Below are positions 25,608 through 34,527 of a DNA stretch of 49,728 nucleotides, piece by piece. Made by a program: the position numbers and the translations under genes. The notes below the pieces were generated by a model, which was given only the letters and a program-made list of their open reading frames with translations, was not told the origin of the DNA and made no database searches. Location of the stretch: assembly GCF_016429285.1 (NCBI RefSeq), contig NZ_JAELUI010000023.1, positions 1 to 49,728 of the forward strand, written 5' to 3'. The number at the start of each line of letters is the position of its first letter. Within the stretch, counting starts at the first letter, position 1. Source of the stretch: Ralstonia sp. ASV6. Its GTDB lineage: Bacteria; Pseudomonadota; Gammaproteobacteria; Burkholderiales; Burkholderiaceae.

Positions 25608-26396
25608 TCAGCGTTGGCTCTCGCGCCAACGCCTGAGCCAGCCCAGCCCCTCGCTGGTACCCGCACGCGGCCGGTACTCGCAACCGACCCAGCCGTCGTA
25701 GCCCAGCGCATCCATCAACGCGAAGAGGTGGGGGTAGTTCAGCTCGCCCGCATCCGGCTCGTGGCGATCGGGCACGCCGGCAATCTGCACGTGGCCGACA
25801 TCCGCAACGTACTGCTTGAGCTTGACCGACAGATCGCCCTCCATGATCTGCGCGTGGTACAGGTCGAACTGCACCTTCAGGTTGGGGGCGCCCACCTCCT
25901 TGCACACCGCATGCGCTTGCGCTTGATGTGTGAGGAAAAAACCCGGCATGTCGCGTGTGTTGATCGGCTCGAGCACGATGGTGATGCCCGCGCTTGCCGC
26001 CTCGCGCGCGGCATAGGCGACGTTGCTCACGTAGGTGGCCTGATGGCGTGCGCGGTCGGCGCCGGCGGACAGCAGACCGGCCATCACATGCAGGCGCGTA
26101 TTGCCGAGCACCTGCGCATACTCCAGCGCCGTGGCAATGCCGCGCTTGAACTCGTCTTCGCGCCCGGGCAGTGAGGCAATGCCGCGCTCGCCGCTTGCCC
26201 AATCGCCCGGCGGGGCGTTGAACAGCGCTTGCGTGAGGCCTGCATCGTCCAGGCGGGCACGGATTTCCGCGCGGTCAAAGTCGTAGGGAAAGAGAAACTC
26301 CACGCCCTCGAAGCCATCCTTTGCCGCAGCGACAAAGCGGTCGAGAAACGCGTGCTCCTGATACATCATGGACAGGTTGGCGGCAAAGCGCGGCAT
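25608..26396 (-). CDS. hyi: Hydroxypyruvate isomerase family protein
   Basis: A 262-residue TIM-barrel isomerase of the Hyi/OtnI family, which interconverts hydroxypyruvate and tartronate semialdehyde, or 2-oxotetronate isomers in the OtnI branch. The start [20 protein letters not shown] and the metal-site strands [45 protein letters not shown] and GWVGCEYRP match well, supplying the Glu, Asp, His and Glu ligands. Genes for glyoxylate carboligase (gcl) or tartronate semialdehyde reductase (glxR) normally sit beside hyi, but none is visible here, so the exact substrate stays open. Confidence 0.92.
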   Translation of the reverse strand: MPRFAANLSMMYQEHAFLDRFVAAAKDGFEGVEFLFPYDFDRAEIRARLDDAGLTQALFNAPPGDWASGERGIASLPGREDEFKRGIATALEYAQVLGNTRLHVMAGLLSAGADRARHQATYVSNVAYAAREAASAGITIVLEPINTRDMPGFFLTHQAQAHAVCKEVGAPNLKVQFDLYHAQIMEGDLSVKLKQYVADVGHVQIAGVPDRHEPDAGELNYPHLFALMDALGYDGWVGCEYRPRAGTSEGLGWLRRWRESQR

Positions 26397-26443
26397 GGCA
26401 AACCTCGGAAGACGATAGCGACAACAGCAACGATAGCGATGAC

Positions 26444-27076
26444 CTAGCGGCCCTTGCCCAGCTCCACGGCAAACTTCACCAGCTCCGCCTGGCCCTCGAT
26501 GCCGAGCTTGCGCTTGAGGTTCAGGCGGTGCGACTCCACCGTGCGCACGGAGAGCCCGAGTTCATCGGCGATGCGCTTGTTGGCGTAACCCTTGGCGATG
26601 CCATCGAGGATGTCGCGCTCACGCGGTGTAAGCGCCTCAACGGGCGTGGGCATGATGGCCTGCTCGGCCATGCGCATCGCCAGTTGCGCACTGTAGAAGG
26701 CGCGACCAGCAAGCACCGCATCAATCGCGTCGACCAGCTCGCTGGCAGGCGCGTCTTTGAGCACGTAACCGCGTGCACCGGCGCGGATCACCTGGCGCAC
26801 GTATTCCAGGTTGTCGTGCATTGACAGCACCAGCACGGCAATCTCCGGAAACTGCTCGGCAAATTTTTCAGTGAGCGCAATGCCGTTCATGCCGCGCATA
26901 CCGATGTCCATCAGCGCCAGATCGGGCGACAGCGTGCGTGCGGCTTCGAGTGCAGCTTCAGCATCGCCCGCTTCGCCCACCACTTCAAAATGCGGCACGG
27001 CTTCCAGCCGCACGCGCACACCATCGCGCACCAGCGGGTGATCGTCGACGAGGAGCAATTTGACAGGCGTGTTCAT
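26444..27076 (-). CDS. NarL/FixJ-type response regulator paired with the Cache kinase
   Basis: A 210-residue two-component regulator. The receiver starts [20 protein letters not shown], with the phospho-acceptor Asp in [13 protein letters not shown] (about residue 57) and the conserved Lys in GYVLKDAPA. The C-terminal LuxR helix-turn-helix is [20 protein letters not shown] then [20 protein letters not shown]. All key residues are kept, unlike the receiver at 24168. It overlaps the kinase by four bases (ATGA) and forms an operon with it. The divergent cstA gene is the likely target, controlled from the shared spacer. Confidence 0.94.
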   Translation of the reverse strand: MNTPVKLLLVDDHPLVRDGVRVRLEAVPHFEVVGEAGDAEAALEAARTLSPDLALMDIGMRGMNGIALTEKFAEQFPEIAVLVLSMHDNLEYVRQVIRAGARGYVLKDAPASELVDAIDAVLAGRAFYSAQLAMRMAEQAIMPTPVEALTPRERDILDGIAKGYANKRIADELGLSVRTVESHRLNLKRKLGIEGQAELVKFAVELGKGR

Positions 27077-28515
27077 GCGGAGGCGGGCAAAGCAGTGGAA
27101 GCGGCCGAAGTCGCAGCGGCCAGTTGAGCAATGACGATGTGCGGCAGCACGGCGCAGACCTCCGTGCCATGCACGTCGGAAACAATGGTACAGGTGCCGC
27201 CCAGCGCAGCCATGCGTTCACGCATGTTGCGCAGGCCAATGCCGTGTTCGGGATCCACCTGCACGGATTCGACATCGAAGCCCGGGCCGTTGTTGCGAAT
27301 GGACAACCGCACGGCATCGATGTCGTTCTCCAGCAGCACGCCGATGCGGGTGGCATACGTGGCGTGGCGCTCGACGTTGGAGATGGCTTCCTGTGCGATG
27401 CGGAACAGCGCCGTGTTGCAGGCATCCGGCAACTGCACGGTCGGCCCGGCGAGCTCGAGCGCGATGGCGAAACCCGGTTGCCGGTCTTCATGCGCTTCGC
27501 GTGTTTCGCGCACGAGCAGTTCCAGCGCAGCCGCCAGGCCCAGATCATCGAGCAGTGCGGGACGCAGATTGTGCGACACGCGCCGCACCTCGCCCAGCGC
27601 GCCGTTCAAGCGATCGAGCGCGCGACGCAGCATGCTGGCGGCCTTGTCGGTGGCGGCGGCTTTCGCAGGCTGCGCTTCCAGATGACCGTGCGCCGTCTCC
27701 AGCAACAGCTTGGTCGACACCAGCACCTGGCTGATGCCGTCATGCAGTTCTCGCGAGACACGGGCCCGCTCGTCTTCCTGGGAGCGCACCACCTGCTGCG
27801 CAAGCTGGCGCAACTTGGCATCCGCCTCACGATGGTCGCTCACGTTGAGCGCCAGGCCGCTGCCCGCCACCAGCAGGATGCTGATGGCCGCGATGGCCAC
27901 CACCCAGGCGAGTGTCTGGTCGATATTGGTCTGTGCGCGCTGATCGATCTGGCGCAGGGTCTGTTCGATGTCATCCAGGTAGAGGCCGGTACCGACCATC
28001 CAGCCCCACTTCGGAATCGGCTCGACATAGCCGAGTTTGGGCACGCTCTGGTGCGTAGAGGGCTTGTCCCACATGTAGCGCACGAAACCGCCGCCGTTCT
28101 GCGCGGCCGCGACCAGCCTCTGGATGGTGGGTTGTCCGCCCGCATCGGTCAGATCCCACAGGTCCCGGCCGACAAGCTCGGGCTGACGCGGGTGCATCAG
28201 GTTCCTGCCGCGCATGTCGTAGAGAAAGAAATAACCGTCGGTGCCGAAGTCGAGGCGGGCGAGGGTGCGCATGGCTTCGTCGCGCGTGGCCGCATCGTCA
28301 CGGCCAGAGGCAACGAGCGGCGCGATGGCGCTCTGCGCGAGCTTGACGTAAGCGCGCAGTTCCGTCTCCTTGGCCTGCAGGTAGGCGGACTCCACCAACT
28401 GCCGCTCATGCTGCGCCAGCGCGATCGACTGATGCCGCACGGTCAGCATGATCGCCAGCATGGCGATGGTCAGCGGCGCGACGGCGAGTAACAGAATCTT
28501 CTGGCGGAGCTTCAT
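27073..28515 (-). CDS. Cache-domain sensor histidine kinase (HisKA_3 type)
   Basis: A 480-residue membrane kinase. Membrane segment 1 is at about 6-25 (ILLLAVAPLTIAMLAIMLTV). The periplasmic single Cache domain spans about 30-200 (TDGYFFLYDMRGRNLMHP, GRDLWDLTDAGGQP, PKWGWMVGTGLYLDDIE) and is followed by membrane segment 2 (WVVAIAAISILLVAGSGLAL). The dimerisation and phospho-acceptor helix is EDERARVSRELHDGISQVL, with the His in RELHDG, and the ATPase domain includes LFRIAQEAISNVERHA and GIGLRNMRERMAALGG. The ATG at 28515 starts right before segment 1; no clear Shine-Dalgarno sequence is seen. Next to cstA it probably senses pyruvate or a related carboxylate, as similar systems control such transporters. 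Confidence 0.92.
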   Translation of the reverse strand: MKLRQKILLLAVAPLTIAMLAIMLTVRHQSIALAQHERQLVESAYLQAKETELRAYVKLAQSAIAPLVASGRDDAATRDEAMRTLARLDFGTDGYFFLYDMRGRNLMHPRQPELVGRDLWDLTDAGGQPTIQRLVAAAQNGGGFVRYMWDKPSTHQSVPKLGYVEPIPKWGWMVGTGLYLDDIEQTLRQIDQRAQTNIDQTLAWVVAIAAISILLVAGSGLALNVSDHREADAKLRQLAQQVVRSQEDERARVSRELHDGISQVLVSTKLLLETAHGHLEAQPAKAAATDKAASMLRRALDRLNGALGEVRRVSHNLRPALLDDLGLAAALELLVRETREAHEDRQPGFAIALELAGPTVQLPDACNTALFRIAQEAISNVERHATYATRIGVLLENDIDAVRLSIRNNGPGFDVESVQVDPEHGIGLRNMRERMAALGGTCTIVSDVHGTEVCAVLPHIVIAQLAAATSAASTALPASA

Positions 28516-28585
28516 GGCAGGGCGCGGCACCTTGCATCGCAACATCGTAAGGTTCGGGCGCGTTTTCGATTGGGAATCACGTGGC

Positions 28586-28660
28586 CTGCGTAGTACTACG
28601 GACAGGTGCTGCGTAGTCCTCCGCTTGTGGCAGGCACTGAGGCTGGCAAATACTACACGG
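28586..28660. promoter_or_regulatory. Repeated CGTAGT/ACTACG sites between the Cache kinase and cstA
   Basis: The divergent spacer has a perfect 12-base palindrome CGTAGTACTACG (28589-28600), a second CTGCGTAGTCC (28609-28619) sharing CTGCGTAGT with the first, and ACTACACGG in the complementary orientation (28652-28660). Clustered half-sites of this kind are typical of NarL/FixJ-type regulators. The likely binder is the regulator at 26444-27076. Confidence 0.55.
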
Positions 28661-28795
28661 CCTCGCCGTCCGACCAACTCAGGCCAACGGACTGCGTGCA
28701 AACCTTGCCGACGACGCGAGAGCGACATGATCGGCAGGATCAACCCGCAGGGATGAGCCCACATCCCGCTTCGACCAAGGTTCGAGGAGACCGAC

Positions 28796-30850
28796 ATGAG
28801 CTTCATCAGGCAACACCTGATCTGGCTGGTCGTCGCCATTCTTGGCGCGTCTGCCTTTGCCACCGTTGCGCTTGCGCGCGGCGAGGCAGTCAGCGCGCTT
28901 TGGGTGGTGGTGGCTGCCGTGTGTATCTACCTGATTGCGTATCGCTATTACAGCCGTTTTATTGCCGACAAAGTGCTCGGCCTGGACGGCACCCGCAAGA
29001 CGCCCGCCTGGCGTCACAACGACGGGCTCGATTACGTCCCCACCAACAAGTACGTGCTGTTCGGCCACCACTTCGCGGCCATTGCCGGTGCCGGCCCGCT
29101 GGTGGGCCCCGTGCTGGCCGCGCAGATGGGCTATCTGCCGGGCATGCTGTGGATTCTGGCCGGCGTGGTGTTTGCCGGCGCGGTGCAGGACTTCATCGTG
29201 CTGTTCATCTCCAGCCGCCGCGATGGGCGCTCACTGGGGGATCTGGTGAAGAGCGAGATGGGCACGGTGCCCGGCGTGATTGCGCTGTTTGGCGCGTTCC
29301 TCATCATGATCATCATCCTGGCCGTGCTGGCACTGATTGTGGTGAAGGCGCTGGTCGGCTCGCCCTGGGGCACCTTCACGGTGGCGGCAACAATTCCTAT
29401 CGCGCTGTTCATGGGCGTGTACGTGCGCTACATCCGCCCGGGCCGCATCGGCGAGGTGTCGATCATCGGCTTCGTGCTGCTGATGCTCGCCATCATTGGC
29501 GGCCAGGCTGTGCATGAGAACGCTGCGCTCGCACCACTGTTCACGTTCGACGGCAAGGCGCTGACGTGGATGCTCATCGGGTACGGCTTCGTTGCCTCGG
29601 TGCTGCCGGTGTGGCTGCTGCTGGCCCCGCGTGATTACCTGTCGACCTTCCTGAAGATCGGCACGATCATCGCGCTGGCCATCGGCATCCTGATCGTGGC
29701 ACCGAAGATGCAGATGCCGCAGCTCACGCAGTTTGCGGCCGGCGGTGGCCCCGTGTGGTCGGGCAATCTGTTCCCGTTCCTGTTCATCACGATTGCGTGC
29801 GGCGCGGTGTCGGGTTTCCACTCGCTCATCTCGTCGGGCACCACGCCCAAGCTGCTGGAGAACGAAACGCAGGCACGCTTCATCGGCTACGGCGCGATGC
29901 TGATGGAATCGTTCGTTGCCATCATGGCGTTGGTAGCCGCTTCGGTCATCAACCCGGGCGTGTACTTTGCGATGAACAGCCCGGCGGCACTGGTGGGCGC
30001 CACGCCCGATGCAGTGGCGCAAACGCTGTCCACCTGGGGCTTCGTCATCACGCCTGATGTGCTGATCCAGACCGCCAAGGACGTGGGTGAGAACACCATC
30101 CTCGCCCGTGCGGGTGGCGCGCCGACGCTGGCCGTTGGCATGGCGCACATCCTGCACCAGGTGGTGGGCGGCCAAGCCATGATGGCCTTCTGGTACCACT
30201 TCGCGATTCTGTTCGAGGCGCTGTTCATCCTCACCGCCGTGGATGCGGGCACGCGTGCGGGCCGCTTCATGCTGCAGGATCTGCTGGGTACGTTTGTGCC
30301 GGCACTCAAGCGCACCGATTCGTTGGTCGCCAACTTGATCGCTACGGCTGCGACCGTCGCGCTGTGGGGCTACTTCCTGTACCAAGGCGTGGTCGACCCG
30401 CTGGGTGGCATCAACACCCTGTGGCCGCTGTTCGGCATCTCCAACCAGATGCTGGCCGCGATTGCGCTGACACTGGGCACCTGCGTGCTGGTCAAGATGA
30501 AGCGTGACCGCTACGTATGGGTGACGCTGCTGCCGACCGCATGGCTGCTGATCTGCACGCTCACCGCCGGCTGGCAGAAGCTGTTTGATCCGGACCCGAA
30601 GATCGGCTTCCTGGCGCACGCCAACAAGTACGCCAGCGCCGTTGCCGAGGGCAAGCTGCTGGCCCCGGCCAAGTCGATGGCGCAGATGCAGCAGATCGTG
30701 CTGAACGACCGCATCGACGCGTTCCTGTGCGGCCTGTTCATCCTGGTGGTGATGAGCATCGGTTGGTACGGACTGCGCACGGTGCTCAAGGCGCGCGCAG
30801 CCAACCGCCCGACCGTCAACGAAACGCCGTACGAAGCGCTGGGCGCCTGA
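28796..30850 (+). CDS. cstA: CstA family carbon-starvation transporter
   Basis: A 684-residue polytopic inner-membrane protein of the CstA family. It matches the family through [20 protein letters not shown], then [40 protein letters not shown] and [20 protein letters not shown]. There are about 16-18 hydrophobic segments. CstA proteins take up peptides or pyruvate; the E. coli members CstA and BtsT are pyruvate carriers. The gene is followed nine bases later by ybdD, its usual partner, and is divergent from a two-component system that probably controls it. The start [10 protein letters not shown] is preceded by GAGGAG, which fits well. Confidence 0.96.
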   Translation: MSFIRQHLIWLVVAILGASAFATVALARGEAVSALWVVVAAVCIYLIAYRYYSRFIADKVLGLDGTRKTPAWRHNDGLDYVPTNKYVLFGHHFAAIAGAGPLVGPVLAAQMGYLPGMLWILAGVVFAGAVQDFIVLFISSRRDGRSLGDLVKSEMGTVPGVIALFGAFLIMIIILAVLALIVVKALVGSPWGTFTVAATIPIALFMGVYVRYIRPGRIGEVSIIGFVLLMLAIIGGQAVHENAALAPLFTFDGKALTWMLIGYGFVASVLPVWLLLAPRDYLSTFLKIGTIIALAIGILIVAPKMQMPQLTQFAAGGGPVWSGNLFPFLFITIACGAVSGFHSLISSGTTPKLLENETQARFIGYGAMLMESFVAIMALVAASVINPGVYFAMNSPAALVGATPDAVAQTLSTWGFVITPDVLIQTAKDVGENTILARAGGAPTLAVGMAHILHQVVGGQAMMAFWYHFAILFEALFILTAVDAGTRAGRFMLQDLLGTFVPALKRTDSLVANLIATAATVALWGYFLYQGVVDPLGGINTLWPLFGISNQMLAAIALTLGTCVLVKMKRDRYVWVTLLPTAWLLICTLTAGWQKLFDPDPKIGFLAHANKYASAVAEGKLLAPAKSMAQMQQIVLNDRIDAFLCGLFILVVMSIGWYGLRTVLKARAANRPTVNETPYEALGA

Positions 30851-30858
30851 GCAACGAC

Positions 30859-31053
30859 ATGCGCGAAGAACTCGAAAACTTCGGCCGCTACCTGGGCCAG
30901 ACCCTGCGCCTGATGGTGGGCGTGCCGGACTACGACACCTACGTGCGCCACATGCAGGAGACCCATCCCGGGCGGCCTGTCATGACGTACGAAGACTTCT
31001 TCCGCGAACGCCAGGACGCGCGCTACCAAGGACGCGTCGGCCGCTGCTGTTGA
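30859..31053 (+). CDS. ybdD: YbdD/YjiX family small protein (CstA partner)
   Basis: A 64-residue protein that matches the YbdD/YjiX family: [20 protein letters not shown] near the start, [20 protein letters not shown] in the middle and the C-terminal GRVGRCC. Members nearly always follow a cstA or btsT gene and are thought to support the transporter, though the mechanism is unclear. The start ATG lies nine bases after the cstA stop, so the two are cotranscribed. It is smaller than most annotation thresholds but the family fit is convincing. Confidence 0.9.
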   Translation: MREELENFGRYLGQTLRLMVGVPDYDTYVRHMQETHPGRPVMTYEDFFRERQDARYQGRVGRCC

Positions 31054-31082
31054 CGGCGCGATATCCAACGCTGCCAAAAGAA

Positions 31083-31120
31083 AACCGCCGGTGCATGAAG
31101 CCATGCCCGGCGGTTTTTTT
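31083..31120. terminator. Bidirectional terminator between ybdD and the Sel1-repeat gene
   Basis: Nine-base arms AACCGCCGG (31083-31091) and CCGGCGGTT (31107-31115) followed by a run of T. On the minus strand the stem is followed by TTCTTTT, so it can end both convergent transcripts. Confidence 0.9.
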
Positions 31121-31133
31121 CATGCCTGCGCTG

Positions 31134-31871
31134 CTACAAGGACGGACGCGCCGCCGTGGGTGGATCGCCGCGCTTGGCCCGATAGGTCTTCTCCACCAGC
31201 TCACGCAACTTGGCCAATGCGCCAATGTCGCCTTGTGCGGCCGCCTTGCCATACCAGTTCTTGGCCTGCTCGATATCCTGCGGCACCACACCGGGCTCAC
31301 CGCGTTCGTAGTAACTGCCGACGATGTACTGCGATGGCGCATCACCGCCCTCGGCCGCCTTCTTGTACCAGGTGAAGGCGCGTCCGTAGTCGAGCGGCAC
31401 GCCGCGGCCGGTGAAGTAGTTGGTGGCGAGTGCACGCTGCGCCTCGATGTGCCCGGCGGTGGCGGCACGCTCGTACCACTTGTTCGCTTCTTCCAGAGAC
31501 CGCGGTACCAGTTCGCCGCGTTCGTACAGCTCGCCGTAGGCAAACTGCGCGTGGGTCATCTGGTTATCAGCGGCGCGGCGCAGCCATTTGACGGCCTCCT
31601 CGGGCCGGGCGATCGTGCCCTCGCCACGCATCAGCATCATCGCGTAGTTGAATTGCGCGAGGCGATTGCCGCGTTGCGCGGCCTCAGCGAACTCGTCGAA
31701 TGCGTGACCGAAATCGTTCTGCTCGTAGTGCGCGATAGCGATCTGCGTGAGGGCAGCGGCATCGCTGTGGAGCTCCGTCGGTGCAGTGGCTGCCAGCGCC
31801 GGCAGCATCGCGGCGCTCGCCGCCACGGCAACGACTGTCCGCAGCATGCGTCGTGTGACTGGTATGCCCAT
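31134..31871 (-). CDS. Sel1/TPR repeat periplasmic protein
   Basis: A 245-residue exported protein with a signal peptide (RRMLRTVVAVAASAAMLPALA, cleavage near ALA) and then tandem helical Sel1-like repeats. Typical units are AQFNYAMMLMRGEGTIARPE, AVKWLRRAADNQMTHAQFAY and ANKWYERAATAGHIEAQRAL, each about 36 residues, and the repeats cover most of the mature chain (about 35-220). Such proteins serve as scaffolds for protein-protein contacts; bacterial examples link envelope processes. GAGGAG lies nine bases ahead of the ATG at 31871. It stands alone before metW. The partner cannot be guessed. Confidence 0.85.
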   Translation of the reverse strand: MGIPVTRRMLRTVVAVAASAAMLPALAATAPTELHSDAAALTQIAIAHYEQNDFGHAFDEFAEAAQRGNRLAQFNYAMMLMRGEGTIARPEEAVKWLRRAADNQMTHAQFAYGELYERGELVPRSLEEANKWYERAATAGHIEAQRALATNYFTGRGVPLDYGRAFTWYKKAAEGGDAPSQYIVGSYYERGEPGVVPQDIEQAKNWYGKAAAQGDIGALAKLRELVEKTYRAKRGDPPTAARPSL

Positions 31872-31994
31872 CGCGCGCTCCTCATCGGAAGATGATCGAG
31901 TGTACCGCGCCGCGCCGTCTCGCGTTGACGTGGCGCGGGCGCACGGACAGGCACAAAAATTGCCGCGGCAACCTGCTCGCGCCGCGGCGTGCAA

Positions 31995-32633
31995 TCAGGC
32001 CGCGCGCACCCGGTACACCGCCACGCTGCCGCGCCAGTTGGCACCCCAGCGCACCACGCTGCCCTCATGCAGCACAACGCGATCGAGAATCAGCAGCCCG
32101 ACCTTGGGCGCCAGCGCCTCGAAGTCGCGAATGGTCAGCACACGCACATTGGGCGTGTCGTACCACTCATATGGCAGCGATTCCGACACCGGCATGCGCC
32201 CGCGGAAGATCGACAGCCGATGCGGCCAATAGCCAAAGTTCGGGAACGACACGATGCACTCGCGACCCACGCGCAGCATCTCGCGCAGCACCTGCGCGGT
32301 GTTGTGGATGGTCTGCAGCGTCTGCGAGAGGATGACGGTGTCGAAGCTCTTGTCTTCGAACAACGCCAAGCCGCCCTCCAGATTCTGCTGGATCACCTGC
32401 ACGCCCTTCTTGGCGGTGGCCAGCACGCCGGCATCATCAATCTCAATGCCGTAGGCCTGCACGTCCAGCTCGTCCTGCAGCACGCGCAGCAGGCTGCCAT
32501 CAGCACACCCCAGGTCGAGCACCGTGGAGCGCGGCTCGATCCAGCGGGCGATGGCGCGGAAGTCTGCGCGGTCGGCCAGGATGTTCGGCACTACCGAGGG
32601 TGCACCAACAGGATTCAGCGTTTGCGTGGTCAT
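31995..32633 (-). CDS. metW: Methionine biosynthesis protein MetW
   Basis: A 212-residue protein with a methyltransferase-like fold. The SAM-type motif is [17 protein letters not shown] (about 37-53), with GIEIDD and [20 protein letters not shown] following, and the MetW-specific [20 protein letters not shown] is clear. MetW works with MetX in homoserine acylation in many proteobacteria; recent work on some species shows it is needed for MetX activity. The gene overlaps metX by four bases (ATGA), so the proteins are made together in a coupled way. Whether it transfers methyl groups itself is unknown. Confidence 0.95.
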   Translation of the reverse strand: MTTQTLNPVGAPSVVPNILADRADFRAIARWIEPRSTVLDLGCADGSLLRVLQDELDVQAYGIEIDDAGVLATAKKGVQVIQQNLEGGLALFEDKSFDTVILSQTLQTIHNTAQVLREMLRVGRECIVSFPNFGYWPHRLSIFRGRMPVSESLPYEWYDTPNVRVLTIRDFEALAPKVGLLILDRVVLHEGSVVRWGANWRGSVAVYRVRAA

Positions 32634-33844
32634 GCGCCGATCTCCTGGGCGATGCGTTCGTAGTAGGCGCGCACCAGAGCGTGGTAGCGCGTGTCTTCCA
32701 AGAGGAAGGCGTCGTGGCCGTGCGGGGCTTCGATCTCGCCGTAGGTGACGCGATGCTTGTTGTCGAGCAGCGCCTTGACCAGCTCGCGGCTGCGCGCTGG
32801 GGCAAAGCGCCAGTCGGTCGTGAAGCTGACGACGAGGTAACTCGCTTGCGTGTGTGCCACGGCCTTGGTCAGATTGCCGCCATACGCCAGCGCCGGGTCG
32901 AAATAGTCGAGCGCGCGCGTGATCAGCAGGTACGTGTTGGCGTCGAAGTACTCGGCAAACTTGTCGCCCTGATAGCGCAGATAGCTCTCGACCTGGAACT
33001 CGACATCGAACGAGAAGCGGATGTCGTCAGCCTTGAGCTCGCGGCCGAACTTGGACGCCATGTCCTCGTCCGACAGATACGTGATGTGGCCGATCATGCG
33101 CGCTACGCGCAGGCCGCGCTTGGGCTTGACGTTGTGCGCGTAGTAATCGCCCCCGTGGAAGTCGGGGTCGGACAGGATGGCGCTGCGTGCCACCTCGTTG
33201 AAGGCGATGTTCTGCGCCGACAGCTTGGGCGTGGAAGCCACCACCACGCAGTGCCGCACGCGCTCCGGATACATCAGGCTCCACGCCAGCGCCTGCATGC
33301 CGCCAAGGCTGCCGCCCATCACCGCCGCGAACTGCTGGATGCCAAAGCGATCCGCCACGCGTGCCTGGGCATTCACCCAGTCTTCCACCGTCACCACCGG
33401 AAAGCGTGCGCCGTACGGGTCGCCCGTCTCCGGGTGTGGGCTCATCGGGCCGGTCGAGCCGAAACACGAGCCGAGGTTGTTCACCCCGATGACGAAAAAG
33501 CGGTTGGTATCCACTGGCTTGCCAGGGCCAACCATGTTGTCCCACCAGCCGACTTCGCCTTCCGCATGCACGCCCGCCACGTGGTGCGAGGCGTTGAGCG
33601 CGTGGCAGATGAGCACGGCATTGGAGCGGTCGGCGTTGAGCGTGCCGTAGGTCTCGACCATCAGGTCGTAGCCGGCGATCTGCGAGCCGTTGCGCAACGG
33701 CAGCGGCTCGGCAAAGTGCATGCGCTCGGGCACAACCAGGCCGATGGCGTTGGCTGGTTTGCCCTTGTGTGCCGCTGGAGATGGTGTTTCGGACACATTG
33801 GCCTCGACCGCAGCATCTGCGGAGGCCGCCTGAAGTTCTGTCAT
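32630..33844 (-). CDS. metX: Homoserine O-acyltransferase MetX
   Basis: Acylates homoserine in methionine synthesis (acetyl- or succinyl-CoA donor). A 404-residue alpha/beta hydrolase: [15 protein letters not shown] near 80, the nucleophile elbow [13 protein letters not shown] with catalytic Ser near 175, the Asp in [10 protein letters not shown], and the His in [12 protein letters not shown]. The ATG at 33844 follows a terminator hairpin closely and has no clear Shine-Dalgarno sequence, so the start is less certain; an upstream frame to 33910 would code through the hairpin. A SAM-II type aptamer lies further upstream. Acetyl versus succinyl specificity cannot be settled by eye, but the MetW partner is common to both. 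Confidence 0.94.
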   Translation of the reverse strand: MTELQAASADAAVEANVSETPSPAAHKGKPANAIGLVVPERMHFAEPLPLRNGSQIAGYDLMVETYGTLNADRSNAVLICHALNASHHVAGVHAEGEVGWWDNMVGPGKPVDTNRFFVIGVNNLGSCFGSTGPMSPHPETGDPYGARFPVVTVEDWVNAQARVADRFGIQQFAAVMGGSLGGMQALAWSLMYPERVRHCVVVASTPKLSAQNIAFNEVARSAILSDPDFHGGDYYAHNVKPKRGLRVARMIGHITYLSDEDMASKFGRELKADDIRFSFDVEFQVESYLRYQGDKFAEYFDANTYLLITRALDYFDPALAYGGNLTKAVAHTQASYLVVSFTTDWRFAPARSRELVKALLDNKHRVTYGEIEAPHGHDAFLLEDTRYHALVRAYYERIAQEIGA

Positions 33845-33850
33845 GGCACC

Positions 33851-33896
33851 AAAGAAAAAACCCGACCGGCAACGCTGTGTTGCAACCAATCGGGTT
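33851..33896 (-). terminator. Terminator hairpin in the metX leader
   Basis: On the minus strand AACCCGA (33896-33890) pairs with TCGGGTT (33865-33859), with an inner GCAAC/GCGTTGC stem, followed by six T, C and three T (33860-33851). It lies only seven bases before the metX ATG, in the leader downstream of the SAM-II-like aptamer, so it is the obvious switch point. Confidence 0.82.
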
Positions 33897-33947
33897 CTCA
33901 TGTGGCGCACGTGGGGCGCTTATCTTCACTACCCACGTTCTGACCGA

Positions 33948-34041
33948 ACCTCTTTAGCCGCATTTGTAATGAGAGCCCTGAACCACATTCGTGCCATCAG
34001 GACTCCCGCGCGCCCGCAAGCCAGTCGTCAAATCGGCGCGT
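33948..34041 (-). promoter_or_regulatory. SAM-II (SAM_alpha) riboswitch upstream of metX
   Basis: On the minus strand CGCGCC (34040-34035) pairs with GGCGCG (34014-34009), enclosing a loop that begins GATTTGACGACTGG and continues CTTGCG. Further on lies ACAAATGCGGCTAAAGAGG. This is the order seen in SAM-II aptamers: P1, a GATTT loop, a CTTGC-type element, then AAATG and GCTAAA. An extra hairpin (GAG, CCTGA / TCAGG, CTC at about 33972-34006) is inserted before the last element. Metabolic role: S-adenosylmethionine would shut off metX-metW. Confidence 0.72.
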
Positions 34042-34053
34042 CAGGAAGTCGTG

Positions 34054-34059
34054 ATTATA
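34054..34059 (-). promoter_or_regulatory. Candidate -10 element of the metX-metW promoter
   Basis: A perfect TATAAT on the minus strand, about 14 bases before the predicted first base pair of the riboswitch, so transcription would begin near 34047 and include the whole aptamer. The -35 region is poor. Confidence 0.55.
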
Positions 34060-34127
34060 GAGCAAGCGCCGAGCAATGCGGCTAAGCCGTTGTGTCGTCT
34101 CGTTATGCTCTGTCGAAAGCGTGGCGA

Positions 34128-34466
34128 TCAATCGGCCGCGTCATGGCTCACCGCCAATGCCCAGCGCTCGGCCCACGCATTGAGCGGCATGAGCAGCGAC
34201 TGTAGCTCGACGCACAAGTCGGTGAGGCGGTACCCGCCTTCGTCGTGATCGACCAGCCCGGCAGCACGCAACTCCTTGAGGCGCGTGTTGAGCACAGCCG
34301 GATTGGTATCCGCCGCGTCCTGCAGCGTCCGGAAATTCAGTGGGCCGTCGCGCAACTCCCAGATGATGCGCAGTGTGCCGCGTCGGCCGAACAGGTCCAG
34401 CGCCACCATGATCGGGCGGCCGGAATCCGAGCCGCGCACGGCTCTGCCGGGAAGTGGTGTTCTCAT
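34128..34466 (-). CDS. HxlR family transcriptional regulator
   Basis: A 112-residue winged-helix protein of the HxlR/MarR-like group. It has VALDLFGRRGTLRIIWELRD (first helix), GPLNFRTLQDAADTNPAVLN, then TRLKELRAAGLVDHDEGGYR and LTDLCVELQSLLMPLNAWAE. HxlR proteins often sense redox or electrophilic compounds through a Cys; the only Cys here is in the C-terminal helix (LTDLCVE), unlike the N-terminal Cys of the best-studied members. It is divergent from a CMD-family gene with 61 bases between them, so it probably controls that gene and itself. Confidence 0.9.
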   Translation of the reverse strand: MRTPLPGRAVRGSDSGRPIMVALDLFGRRGTLRIIWELRDGPLNFRTLQDAADTNPAVLNTRLKELRAAGLVDHDEGGYRLTDLCVELQSLLMPLNAWAERWALAVSHDAAD

Positions 34467-34473
34467 GCTTTAC

Positions 34474-34507
34474 TTTCCATAGCAAATTTTGTACGTTTAC
34501 TATGAAA
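34474..34507. promoter_or_regulatory. Candidate HxlR operator in the divergent spacer
   Basis: An inverted repeat TTTCCATAG (34474-34482) with CTATGAAA (34500-34507), with a one-base mismatch, lies between the HxlR start and the CMD-family start. The sequence between is AT-rich and may hold the promoter of both genes. Confidence 0.5.
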
Positions 34508-34527
34508 ATCATAGCGCAGGAGACCAC

